Shown here: piece after piece, positions 5,879-14,180 of the stretch | Position numbering within the stretch: the stretch's first letter is position 1 | How the letters are laid out: the number at the start of each line of letters is the position of its first letter | Virus record (IMG/VR): IMGVR_UViG_3300042691_025267 | Coordinates: 1-64,000 of that record | From: a virus | Reading direction: 5' to 3' (one strand) | Length of the DNA: 64,000 bases | Program-made: the position numbers and the translations under genes | The notes under the pieces: generated by a model | The model's database searches: none | Told to the model about the DNA's origin: nothing | The model's input: the letters and a program-made list of their open reading frames with translations, nothing else

Positions 5879-8566
5879 TTAGTTTGCTAATGAAACTCCC
5901 AATGAAATCATTCGTCCCACGTTATATCCTTCACGTTCCAAGTTCCCCTGCATGAACCGATAGCGTGCGTCAAGTATATTACGAACATCCATCTTCAAGT
6001 TTGCCCGTTGAGTGATCGGTGCTTTGATTGTAACATCTACCATATGACGGGCCTTCTCCACAATGTTTGGAAGTGGAAGAACACCGGCGGCAAATATTCT
6101 GTCACCTACCGTGTTATACAATATGGTTGCATTGGTGCGTCCACTCAACGATGAATAGGTGACCCCCATGTTTACCACATACGGTGCTTGACCAACTAAT
6201 GCCCGTTTACTATCCGTGACCGTTAATCCTCTGGTCGTATCTAATTGCACCGTGGAACTCATCACCGTAATATTACTAAAGACGGTGAGGAAAGTCAAGA
6301 CCTGCTTTCGTCCTTCTAATTCAATACCAATATTATCAGCCATTAATGCGTTCTGGAAATTGGCTTGATAGGCGCCAGAGGTTGCTTGTTCTACTCGTTC
6401 AATCGGATCAATAAATTGTTTGGCAAATAATCCAATACTGAAGATTTCATTTGGGTTCGGAAAGTGTTCATATCGGACATCTATATTATTAATTAATCCC
6501 CGACGCAATTTATTATTGCCCGTCACACTTACTCCACCCAACACATCACGGAACGTCACGGGTGCCAACTCACGATATTCTGGACGAGTGACGGTACGAG
6601 ACACCGCAAACCGTAGATTGGTATTATCTGTAAATCGTGTATTGAGCAGAAGTGCTGGTAACACATCAAAGTTGCGTAGATTGGATTCCACCGTAAATCC
6701 ACCTTGTGTTGATGTATTCACATTGATGTCTGCATATTCTGCCCGTCCACCCACAATCATTTTGATATGGTCTGCGAACTGCCATTCCGTCATGACATAT
6801 CCTGCCGTATTCACATCCGTTGCCGTATATGATCCTGCTTGACCAATCGGTTGGACATTGATGGTGTTACACGTTGGACATGCTTGATCCTTACCAAAGA
6901 TAACGTCGGCAGGTTGTGTGGTAACTGTTTGGTTTGCACGAGTGATGAATGCGTAAATCGGTGCTTGGGTATTTCGTTCTGTATTTCGGTAATAGGTTCC
7001 CACCTTTACATTATGTTTATTATTAATGGTCAGTGTGTGATCCAATTGCCCCACGAGATTTTCTTCGTTTAAATCAAAATACAACCGACGAGCCCCATCT
7101 AATGAACCCAACAAGGAATATCCAATTTCTGGATTCCGTGCATACACGACATCAGAGCGGTCAGGTTCACGACGGGACGTATGTGCAGTTGTCAATGACC
7201 ATGACGTTTTATTATTGGTAGAGAGTTGATGATCCCCTTGCCCCGTGATAGAGACAACACCACGCTCGACATATCGTAAGGTGGTACGACGAATACTGTC
7301 CGCAAGGTTTTCATCATATCCCGCATCCACACGGGCTTCATTGTCGGCGTTTCTCGTAAAGGTACTGTTCAATGATACACGGGACATTTGCCCAATCATC
7401 GTGGAGAGATTTGCGATACCACCCCATTGTACACCCACTCGGGCTGTTTGTCCATTCAAGGATGTTAAGGGAACCACGGTATTATTTGGTCCTTGATTAC
7501 CTACGGCAAACTGTTCGTTACTTCTTACTTCTTCACTGTATCCATAGTTTCCACTGAACACATATCCCACATTCTTTCCCAATACTTTATTGCCACCCGC
7601 CGACATACCCAACGAACTATTCCCACGACCACTACGATACTGTGGTGCCCAGACATTCCGTTGAGAACGAATGATGTTATTCATCTGTTCTTGCGTGACA
7701 GATCCCAAGAAGTTTGCCGTTGCTAAATCCGTAGGCATGTTTCGTGATGCACCTGCCACTGCAATCAACTCACCACCGGCGCGAGGAGCAAAGGGTAATG
7801 TATTACTGATAACCCGACTGTTTGCCCCAACACTCATGGAATAGTTTACTTGCTTTCGTGCGGGAAACTCTTTCGTCTTAATGTTCACCGTGGCACCAGC
7901 AAAGTCGCCGGGTTGGTCTGGAGTAAAGGTCTTACTGGTACTGACTTCTTGCAACAAACTAGACGGGAATAAATCCAGTGGAACCACCTTTCGTTCGGGT
8001 TCTGGACTTGGGAGACGAACACCATTCAAGTTTGCTGTGGTGTATCGTTCACTCAACCCACGTACTTGTAGGTACTTGCCATCTTGTACCGTGACACCAC
8101 TAATACGTTGTGCCGCTTGTGCTGCATCTCCGTCTGGTGAACGAGAGATTTGTTCTGCGGTAACTGCGTTCGTCACATTGGTAGCATTCTTCTGTGCATT
8201 CAAGGCGGAATTGATACTACCGTTTTCTTTTACTGCTGTGACACTCACGGTGGAGAGTTGCACGTTGGCTACTTTCATTACGATGTCTTGTTCTACCACA
8301 CCATTTGCAGGAACAATAATACCCGTAATCGTCTTTGGCGTATATCCAATACGACGGACTTGAATAGTAGTCGTACCAGCAACCGTTTGTAACCGATATC
8401 GTCCATCCACCCCAGACATCACGCCTGTAGTGGTTCCGACGACTTGAATACCGACACTTGTCAATCCTTGACCAGTTGCTTCATCAAGTACTCTACCAAC
8501 AATTTGTCCCGTTTGGGCAAATACCGACGAAAACGGGACAAACAACGCCAACAAAATTTTTCTCAT
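5879..8566 (-). CDS. TonB-dependent outer-membrane receptor
   Basis: Full-length 895-aa TonB-dependent transporter, not expected in a phage. Order: signal peptide (cleavage likely after SSVFA, residue 17); a carboxypeptidase-regulatory-like beta domain (about 20-100; IVGRVLDEATGQGL, DGRYRLQ, VRRIGYTPKT); a TonB-box-like stretch LSTVSVTAV; the plug domain (about 125-250; LQVRGLSERYTTANLNGVRL, PGDFAGATVNIKT); then a barrel of about 640 residues with alternating strands. It ends in SLGVSLAN, without the C-terminal Phe normal for barrels. No frameshift or stop. The VRRIGY style is like Gemmatimonadota/Bacteroidota receptors. It has its own candidate late promoter. Substrate unknown. A nutrient-uptake, receptor-decoy or superinfection role is inference. 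Confidence 0.92.
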   Translation of the reverse strand: MRKILLALFVPFSSVFAQTGQIVGRVLDEATGQGLTSVGIQVVGTTTGVMSGVDGRYRLQTVAGTTTIQVRRIGYTPKTITGIIVPANGVVEQDIVMKVANVQLSTVSVTAVKENGSINSALNAQKNATNVTNAVTAEQISRSPDGDAAQAAQRISGVTVQDGKYLQVRGLSERYTTANLNGVRLPSPEPERKVVPLDLFPSSLLQEVSTSKTFTPDQPGDFAGATVNIKTKEFPARKQVNYSMSVGANSRVISNTLPFAPRAGGELIAVAGASRNMPTDLATANFLGSVTQEQMNNIIRSQRNVWAPQYRSGRGNSSLGMSAGGNKVLGKNVGYVFSGNYGYSEEVRSNEQFAVGNQGPNNTVVPLTSLNGQTARVGVQWGGIANLSTMIGQMSRVSLNSTFTRNADNEARVDAGYDENLADSIRRTTLRYVERGVVSITGQGDHQLSTNNKTSWSLTTAHTSRREPDRSDVVYARNPEIGYSLLGSLDGARRLYFDLNEENLVGQLDHTLTINNKHNVKVGTYYRNTERNTQAPIYAFITRANQTVTTQPADVIFGKDQACPTCNTINVQPIGQAGSYTATDVNTAGYVMTEWQFADHIKMIVGGRAEYADINVNTSTQGGFTVESNLRNFDVLPALLLNTRFTDNTNLRFAVSRTVTRPEYRELAPVTFRDVLGGVSVTGNNKLRRGLINNIDVRYEHFPNPNEIFSIGLFAKQFIDPIERVEQATSGAYQANFQNALMADNIGIELEGRKQVLTFLTVFSNITVMSSTVQLDTTRGLTVTDSKRALVGQAPYVVNMGVTYSSLSGRTNATILYNTVGDRIFAAGVLPLPNIVEKARHMVDVTIKAPITQRANLKMDVRNILDARYRFMQGNLEREGYNVGRMISLGVSLAN

Positions 8567-8592
8567 ACAATTGTTCTCAATAAGGGTCAGAC

Positions 8593-8602
8593 TATAAATA
8601 TC
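8593..8602 (-). promoter_or_regulatory. candidate late promoter (GATATTTATA) for the TonB receptor gene
   Basis: Minus-strand GATATTTATA, identical to the plus-strand site at 2703-2712 and 26 bp upstream of the receptor ATG. It overlaps the stop codon region of gp62. It suggests the receptor is expressed late and separately from the replication genes. No good sigma70-like -35 lies 17 bp upstream. Confidence 0.5.
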
Positions 8603-9077
8603 ACAATTTAGCCTTCTTCAAGGTTTTACTATCTATACCATAATTCTTACACAACATAATCAACGCATCTTTATTATGTGTGTAGTAAATTTCCAAATAC
8701 TGGATTGCTTCTACTTTAGATACGCTAAAATGTTTTGCTACAAGGTCTACCAACCACGATTCATACTTTTCATCTTTACTACCTTTAATATATTTGTTAT
8801 ACTGCTTCCCTTTCGGGAGCATACTTGTCAGAAACAAATAATGCGCCCGATCAGGAATAGCAGAATATTTTTGTACTGCATTAACGACTTGTGCATAGTT
8901 GACGTTCATAGAAAGAAACCGATGCATCATATAACGAGAATTCTTATATTTCTTTTTCTCCGCATCATTTAGATTATCAAAGAAATCAGTAGATTGATCA
9001 GTGGTGATCCCACTCAAAAAATCAAATAGTTCTTTTCCTTTATTTGTTTCTTCGGTTTGTACTTTCTTTTTAGGCAT
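8601..9077 (-). CDS. 62: clamp-loader small subunit (gp62-like)
   Basis: 158-aa protein matching the small clamp-loader subunit of T4-like phages, which with gp44 loads the gp45 clamp. The family look is a short N-terminal region (LFDFLSGITTDQ), then YMMHRFLSMN, a conserved YLFLTSMLPKGKQYNKYIKG block and a C-terminal helical part with EAIQYLEIYYTHNKDAL. Small size and position downstream of gp45 and gp44 agree with the T4 order 45-44-62. The ATG overlaps the ClpP stop codon (TAATG). The assignment is by motif recognition and synteny; sequence divergence from T4 is high. Confidence 0.8.
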   Translation of the reverse strand: MPKKKVQTEETNKGKELFDFLSGITTDQSTDFFDNLNDAEKKKYKNSRYMMHRFLSMNVNYAQVVNAVQKYSAIPDRAHYLFLTSMLPKGKQYNKYIKGSKDEKYESWLVDLVAKHFSVSKVEAIQYLEIYYTHNKDALIMLCKNYGIDSKTLKKAKL

Positions 9078-9670
9078 TATCGTAGCATCTTTACTTGGTC
9101 AACTAAATTATATTCCTTTGCTTCATCGGCACTCAACCAGACATCTTGCGGAGGAAGTAACTTTTCACGAATCATTTTCTCACTCAACTTGGTACACTTC
9201 TTATAATGAGCAATCATACGTTTCGTTGTCAAGTCAAACTGTTTCTGACTTGCCACCAGTTCATGTTCCTTTCCAAAAGTACCTGCTGACCACTGGTGAG
9301 ACAGGATACTGGTGTTCGGAGTAATGATACGACTCCCAGGCTCTCCGGCAATAAAGGTCATCAATCCAGCACTGGCGATCATACCCAATCCAATCGTATG
9401 AATAGGAATCTTACTTCCTCGCATTACATCAATCAAGGCAAATGCGGAAAATAAATCTCCACCATAGCTGGTAATCATTAACGTCAGACTTTCAAACCGA
9501 TTGGTTGTTTGGAAGTTGTTATCCAAAATCCACGTGATAACATCCTTTGTCGTGTTTGGAGAAAACTCGTTACAGAAATAGTAGACACCGTGATCAGACA
9601 AGGTAGACGGACGATAGTCCTGAATCAAATATCCTTGTAGATCTTGGTTGTTATTATTTGTCTGTAACAT
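9077..9670 (-). CDS. ClpP-like serine protease
   Basis: ClpP-fold endopeptidase (197 aa from the ATG at 9670; an in-frame TTG lies four codons before). Visible: ITSYGGDLFSAFALIDVM (oxyanion Gly-Gly region), GMIASAG with nucleophile Ser100, ILSHQW with His125, and WLSADEAKEYNLVD near the end, which supplies the Asp and the family C-terminal motif. ClpP-like proteins are known in T4-like cyanophages, either as partner of host Clp ATPases or as prohead-type proteases. Here it sits inside the clamp-loader operon, between zinc-ribbon and gp62 genes. Which substrate it cuts is unknown. Confidence 0.88.
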   Translation of the reverse strand: MLQTNNNNQDLQGYLIQDYRPSTLSDHGVYYFCNEFSPNTTKDVITWILDNNFQTTNRFESLTLMITSYGGDLFSAFALIDVMRGSKIPIHTIGLGMIASAGLMTFIAGEPGSRIITPNTSILSHQWSAGTFGKEHELVASQKQFDLTTKRMIAHYKKCTKLSEKMIREKLLPPQDVWLSADEAKEYNLVDQVKMLR

Positions 9671-9671
9671 C

Positions 9672-9941
9672 TTATGACTCAAGCTTCAGACGCGTCTGTG
9701 CAGTTTCTTCCTGAGTTGGTTCCGCAACCTTGATTGGCAGGAACTGCTTATTAATAAATCCACATGCGTTACATGAGAACGTAGGAATTGGAACGATTGC
9801 TTCCTTACCAGTGGGGGAAACGAGAGCTGATACTCTCTTCATCAATACGACCTCTTGGAACGTATAGTTTCCACAATTCTCGCACGTAACATCCTGTGCG
9901 TTAGAAAGGTCAATATTCATTGGTTGCTGTTGTTTTGCCAT
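9672..9941 (-). CDS. small zinc-ribbon protein (89 aa)
   Basis: Contains two CxxC knuckles, CENCGNY and CNACGF, about 40 residues apart, which would bind one zinc as a zinc ribbon. The rest is short and hydrophilic. It starts 11 bp after gp44 and its stop is one base before the ClpP start. Possible roles: an adaptor for ClpP or a transcription or replication co-factor; only position supports this. Confidence 0.75.
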   Translation of the reverse strand: MAKQQQPMNIDLSNAQDVTCENCGNYTFQEVVLMKRVSALVSPTGKEAIVPIPTFSCNACGFINKQFLPIKVAEPTQEETAQTRLKLES

Positions 9942-9952
9942 AACTTTCTCCG

Positions 9953-10867
9953 TTAACTAATTAAAATTGTATACAACGTTGCTACGAAATTAATTTCTCT
10001 GTCTGGCACCTGTCCGTCACGGAACTGTCCTTCGGCAATAGCGATAACGGATTGTGGAATCTTATTCGGTGCGTACGTCTCCACATGTTCATATAGTAGC
10101 TGGTATAGTTCAGTATAGTCTTGAATCTGTGCGTCCGCTACAATCTTTCGTACTTCGGTAATCTTATCCTTCATTGGCAAGTTGTTGGTCAGTACATCAA
10201 CGATCTTGAGCTTAATATCCTGACCAATCAACTCATCAATACTTATCTGGAGTTTACCGTTTTGTGTTTGAAGTTGTGCGGTATTAATAATCTTTCTAAT
10301 GTCTGGATAATACGCATTGACAATCTGTGCAATCGTCTTCGTATCATATTCGACATTCTCGTTCTTTAGGATATCCGCCAACTTCTTTGCTGCATCCTTC
10401 TTACTAGGTGGAGTCAGTTTGTATACCTGCGTACGACTCACCAGTGGATCAATAATCCGTTCTACATAATTCGCAGTGAGAATGAATCGTGTGGATGCAG
10501 AATACGCCTCCATGAGATTACGGAGTGCAGGTTGTGCTTCTCGTCCCAAGAAGTCAGCCTCATCCAATACCACAATCTTCAGTGGCTTGAATCCAATCGT
10601 TGCCGCAAAGCCTTTGATCTTATCACGAACCGTGTCAATCCCTCGTTCATCGGACGCATTGATAAACATGTAATCGCAATCAATATTCTTGACCAGAATC
10701 TTTGCCGCAGTCGTCTTACCCGTTCCAGCGGTTCCGTAGAACAATAGATGGGGAATGTCTTGTGTGGTAATATACTGTTCAATCTTCGCACGAACCGTAT
10801 CGTTCCCTACATATCCTTCCAACGTACTCGGGCGATATTTTTCTACCCACAGTGTATGTTCACTCAT
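9953..10867 (-). CDS. 44: clamp-loader large subunit, AAA+ ATPase (gp44)
   Basis: ATPase of the clamp-loading complex (304 aa from ATG 10867, with GGAG 6 nt upstream; an earlier start would overlap the methyltransferase gene by more). It shows the RFC/DnaX features: VEKYRPSTLEGYVGND, Walker A FYGTAGTGKTTAAK, Walker B VVLDEADFLG, and the sensor-1/SRC region with LVSRTQVYKL. It works with gp62 to load gp45 onto primer ends. Its ATG overlaps the DNA methyltransferase stop (ATGA). In T4, gp44 directly follows gp45; here three modification genes are inserted between them. Confidence 0.95.
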   Translation of the reverse strand: MSEHTLWVEKYRPSTLEGYVGNDTVRAKIEQYITTQDIPHLLFYGTAGTGKTTAAKILVKNIDCDYMFINASDERGIDTVRDKIKGFAATIGFKPLKIVVLDEADFLGREAQPALRNLMEAYSASTRFILTANYVERIIDPLVSRTQVYKLTPPSKKDAAKKLADILKNENVEYDTKTIAQIVNAYYPDIRKIINTAQLQTQNGKLQISIDELIGQDIKLKIVDVLTNNLPMKDKITEVRKIVADAQIQDYTELYQLLYEHVETYAPNKIPQSVIAIAEGQFRDGQVPDREINFVATLYTILIS

Positions 10868-12081
10868 ACCTTTCTCCATAACCAAATTGGTTCACAGAAC
10901 GTTTTATTAACTGAATTGTTTGCTCTAGACATTGCATCATCCGTCCATTCGTTTGGTGCACTTCCTTCAAACACCATCCCTGCTCCTGCGCTGTTCGGAC
11001 GTTTTGCCATCTCCATTCCAACCGCACCCATATATTCCATACCTAATGATTTTAAATGATCATTCATGGGATTGGTAATTTCTAGCCATCGTTTCTGACC
11101 TTTGCCAGACGTAGAGAATACATCGGAGATGTTAATTGCCACTATACCATGTAATTTAACACTGGGATAGATATTAGTCAAGACCTTGTGGAGAAACTGT
11201 TCACTCCACATTTCTACTTCTTTATATCGTTTAAAACTCTGCGTATCGTCTTGACTATAATGTTCTACATTGAAATATGGCGGCGAAGTAAATACCATAT
11301 CAAAATGATTTATATATGGTTTAAAATCAAATTCTTCCGCAGGACTTATATGAAATTCACTTTCTTTATCGTTCTCAAAGAATGTTGTATGGGTATTATA
11401 AAACTTTCGTTGAGCATTATAAATTGGATGATTATCTGATTTTGGATCCAACCCTACATAATGTTCGGTAGTATTTCCTGCATAGAATCCTGCGAGACGA
11501 TCTCCCCATCCCATAGAAAAGTCCAATACATTCTTTGACTCAAACTTATCATATAACGCCTTTGCGGTACTTGGACGGAACTGAGAACATGTGTACTTTC
11601 GTAGATGTAGGCACCCACGCAATGTTCCTTTATCAATCTTGGGAACCTTTAATGTGAACAATGATCCCATCAAGGTAATCATAGTGCTCTTCGTACGCCA
11701 CGTCTTAGCGGGTCCAGGCGACCGATTAGAGTTTGCTTCCCATCGGTTCTGTTGTTGGAAGTAGTTGGACGCAGAATTCCCCGTGGTAGACTTGGAAAAA
11801 TAATAGGGACTTAATTCATAACGGGAATTCGTAGACCTATAAAACCATTCACCAGAAGTGTACAGTTTATCCCAACGAACTGCTTTTAAATTGTTATAAG
11901 CAACATACGCATCTTCTTCCGTAATATCATTATACGGAATAGGATAGGTCATACATACCGTTGCCATACTTTCTTTGATGTCGTCTATACTAAATGTTTG
12001 TTTAATATATTCCCATTCCCCCGCACCTATTTCTAGGTACGGAGTCATGTTGAGGAATTTATCAAAGTATGGTTGATACAT
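10864..12081 (-). CDS. DNA methyltransferase (TSPPY-type)
   Basis: 405-aa SAM-dependent methyltransferase. Motif I is VLDFSMGWGDRLAGF (about residues 190-204), followed by the acidic GLDP that would bind the SAM ribose; motif IV is TSPPYFNVEHY, the S-P-P-Y form used by N4-cytosine and N6-adenine DNA methyltransferases. The N-terminal 170 residues have no motif I know and may recognise DNA. It is coupled to gp44 (ATGA overlap) and overlaps the glycosyltransferase gene upstream by 20 bp. The linkage to two TET-associated-type glycosyltransferases suggests a role in a base-modification pathway; protection against restriction is the simplest reading. Confidence 0.83.
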   Translation of the reverse strand: MYQPYFDKFLNMTPYLEIGAGEWEYIKQTFSIDDIKESMATVCMTYPIPYNDITEEDAYVAYNNLKAVRWDKLYTSGEWFYRSTNSRYELSPYYFSKSTTGNSASNYFQQQNRWEANSNRSPGPAKTWRTKSTMITLMGSLFTLKVPKIDKGTLRGCLHLRKYTCSQFRPSTAKALYDKFESKNVLDFSMGWGDRLAGFYAGNTTEHYVGLDPKSDNHPIYNAQRKFYNTHTTFFENDKESEFHISPAEEFDFKPYINHFDMVFTSPPYFNVEHYSQDDTQSFKRYKEVEMWSEQFLHKVLTNIYPSVKLHGIVAINISDVFSTSGKGQKRWLEITNPMNDHLKSLGMEYMGAVGMEMAKRPNSAGAGMVFEGSAPNEWTDDAMSRANNSVNKTFCEPIWLWRKV

Positions 12082-12955
12082 TATTATTTAGAATTAAATT
12101 TTGTTTATAGTCACTAAAGAATTTACGTGCGGGTTTTAGTCGCCATTTTTTTTGAGACAAGGGCTCTTCTTTAATATTAAATCTACCAGGCCACAGTGTA
12201 ACAAACTCTTGCAACATGGGCTTTAAAATGTTATCAGAATAATGTGTATTGGTATTTCCACCCGCTTGTTTGCCTGGTGGCGGAGAGTGTGTCATGATGT
12301 GGTCAAATGCAAGTGTACAATATCCCTTTTCCAGTGAAAGTAATGTGTAGTGCCAATCCTCTACTCCACCGTATGCCCAATCAATATCAAATGAATTATT
12401 TACCAATACACATTGACACGTTAGTTTATTTTTTTGTACGGCATTACTTCTGGAAAATGCAAACGTATCTGAATTTATTCCACTGACTGCCACGTTAGTG
12501 AACATATCCGTGCAATATTCTACGATGGATACCGCAAATATTGCATTTACTTTTTCATTCTTATCTACATTTTTTTTTCTAAATTTAAATACTTCTATAT
12601 CATCATCTACTTGCCAATGATATTCTTCGCCGATAGTTCGTGAATATTGTTTAATAAAGTTTCTAGCGTATGCAAGACCTTGATTATTTTTATCCAAACG
12701 AACCACACGTTCGGACGAATGTATCAAACAATATTCATCATAGTCCTGTGGTTCAACTACCAGTTTATAGTTCAATCCACTTAACGTACGAGTTGCCTTA
12801 TTGGTACGTGCTCTACCTTTAGACGGGATATAAATTGTATATTTGTTGTTTTCCGACATAGGCATTGTACGTTCCATATATCCATATACCATTTCGTTTA
12901 GGTCGTCTATTGTAAACGGCTTGGATTCATCGGTAAATGAATATATGTTCATCAT
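12062..12955 (-). CDS. phage glycosyltransferase, TET-associated (TAGT) type
   Basis: 297-aa GT-A-fold-like glycosyltransferase. Visible: IYIPSKGRARTNKATRTL, VVEPQDYDEY, ARNFIK, and the metal site WQVDDDIEVFKFR (DxD type); later VEDWHYTLL and GGNTNTHY. These match the TAGT family (named for linkage to TET/JBP oxygenases in phages), proposed to glycosylate oxidised or hydroxymethylated pyrimidines in phage DNA. No TET or hydroxymethylase gene is in this window, so the acceptor base is open. The neighbour upstream is a second, longer member; the two are probably paralogs with different steps. Overlap ATGA with that gene. Confidence 0.8.
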   Translation of the reverse strand: MMNIYSFTDESKPFTIDDLNEMVYGYMERTMPMSENNKYTIYIPSKGRARTNKATRTLSGLNYKLVVEPQDYDEYCLIHSSERVVRLDKNNQGLAYARNFIKQYSRTIGEEYHWQVDDDIEVFKFRKKNVDKNEKVNAIFAVSIVEYCTDMFTNVAVSGINSDTFAFSRSNAVQKNKLTCQCVLVNNSFDIDWAYGGVEDWHYTLLSLEKGYCTLAFDHIMTHSPPPGKQAGGNTNTHYSDNILKPMLQEFVTLWPGRFNIKEEPLSQKKWRLKPARKFFSDYKQNLILNNNVSTIL

Positions 12956-14175
12956 GGACTTTGCGGTTTAACTAGTCTCATGTTGTATTCATTAATCAAC
13001 GGTTCTTTGGAAATACCGTCTTTCAATACCAAGTCTTGCTTAAAGATTTTGGTATACGCAATGTGGTGATGTGGACGACCATCCACATGTTTATCGTGTG
13101 TTAACTTCACGATCTTACCCCAGTTCTCTTTCAGTTCATCAAACTTCTTTTTATATCCAGAGTAGACACCACCTTCATAAATGGTATCGGTATTACCGCC
13201 ACGCATGGTTCCCGTAGTTTGCTTTCCACTCAATAACGTATTGAAGTTCACCGTACACAGATCACCTGTGGACAGTACACGAAGCGATAGATCCGTATCT
13301 TCGTTATACGTTCCTCTCCACCGTTCTTCCAATCGGGTGTCGAGCAATTCATTATTAATTAAGATGCAACTATACACTCGGGTATTCTTAATAAACTGAC
13401 TACGACCTGGCTCAGTTGCTGGTACGAATGAAGCGTACTGACACCCGACCAACCCCAAGTTTTCATACCGATCACTAAAGTCTTCCATGATTCTGAAGAA
13501 TACACCATCACGAAGTTTCTTCTTGAGGTTATTATTCCATCGGAAGAACCAGTGGATATTGTCATCAATGACCCAGTGCTTCTTGTGTCCATTATCAACT
13601 GCATGTTGCCATACAAAGTTACGAACAGGAATACTCCCCTGCTTTCGTTTACTGAAGTTCTCTGGGAGTTTAATAATCTTCTTTACGTCTACGTTTGCGG
13701 CATAGTTATCATATTCGTCTGGTTCAACGCAAATGTGAAAATCTACGCCCATATCTTCCAGTGTATTAATCGTAAGGGTGCGTTCCCACCGTCCCTTAGT
13801 AATTACATATAACGGATACTTGGGGTGAATCTTGTGCGTATATTCATATTCATGATCGGTAAGCGGATTCTCTTCTAGTTCATAATGAATATAGCCCGTC
13901 TTGTTTTCTTTCACCCCAAGCATATTATGTAGAATATCTTTTTCTTGCTGGTTCTTCACCATGACACTAATAATATACCGTTCTCTCAGATACGGGGACC
14001 ACACAAACTCTGGTAAATTAAAATAATCCTCACAGGCCAAATCATAGAAATCGTGATTTTTCCAATCATATTCATACGGAAGCGTATAATCCCAGAAGTC
14101 GCCTGGGATTATCGTCGTCTTCAGTAAGTTCTCTAATTTGTCTTTGTTACTTGTGTGTATTTTAATTATTTCCAT
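12952..14175 (-). CDS. phage glycosyltransferase, TET-associated (TAGT) type, longer paralog
   Basis: 407-aa paralog of the next gene. About 120 extra N-terminal residues precede the catalytic part, which has YVITKGRWERTLTINTL, ICVEPDEYDNY, PVRNFVWQHA, the DxD-like WVIDDNIHWFFRWN and RGTYNEDTDLSLRV (probable catalytic acid region), then GKQTTGTMRGGNTDT. Each block has a match in the 297-aa neighbour. Family knowledge points to transfer of a sugar to modified bases in DNA. It sits 5 bp after the sliding clamp gene, so it would be made with the replication proteins and could act at the fork. Confidence 0.82.
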   Translation of the reverse strand: MEIIKIHTSNKDKLENLLKTTIIPGDFWDYTLPYEYDWKNHDFYDLACEDYFNLPEFVWSPYLRERYIISVMVKNQQEKDILHNMLGVKENKTGYIHYELEENPLTDHEYEYTHKIHPKYPLYVITKGRWERTLTINTLEDMGVDFHICVEPDEYDNYAANVDVKKIIKLPENFSKRKQGSIPVRNFVWQHAVDNGHKKHWVIDDNIHWFFRWNNNLKKKLRDGVFFRIMEDFSDRYENLGLVGCQYASFVPATEPGRSQFIKNTRVYSCILINNELLDTRLEERWRGTYNEDTDLSLRVLSTGDLCTVNFNTLLSGKQTTGTMRGGNTDTIYEGGVYSGYKKKFDELKENWGKIVKLTHDKHVDGRPHHHIAYTKIFKQDLVLKDGISKEPLINEYNMRLVKPQSP

Positions 14176-14180
14176 ACAAA

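Noticed and set aside
7881-8363. Plus-strand ORF of 160 codons inside the TonB receptor gene
   Set aside because: Antisense to a clear coding frame, with no ribosome site and no recognisable protein features; several such open frames lie along this long gene.
8593-8600. T4-consensus late box TATAAATA on the plus strand
   Set aside because: No plus-strand gene lies downstream. The same bases read on the minus strand give the GATATTTATA motif before the TonB gene, which makes more sense.
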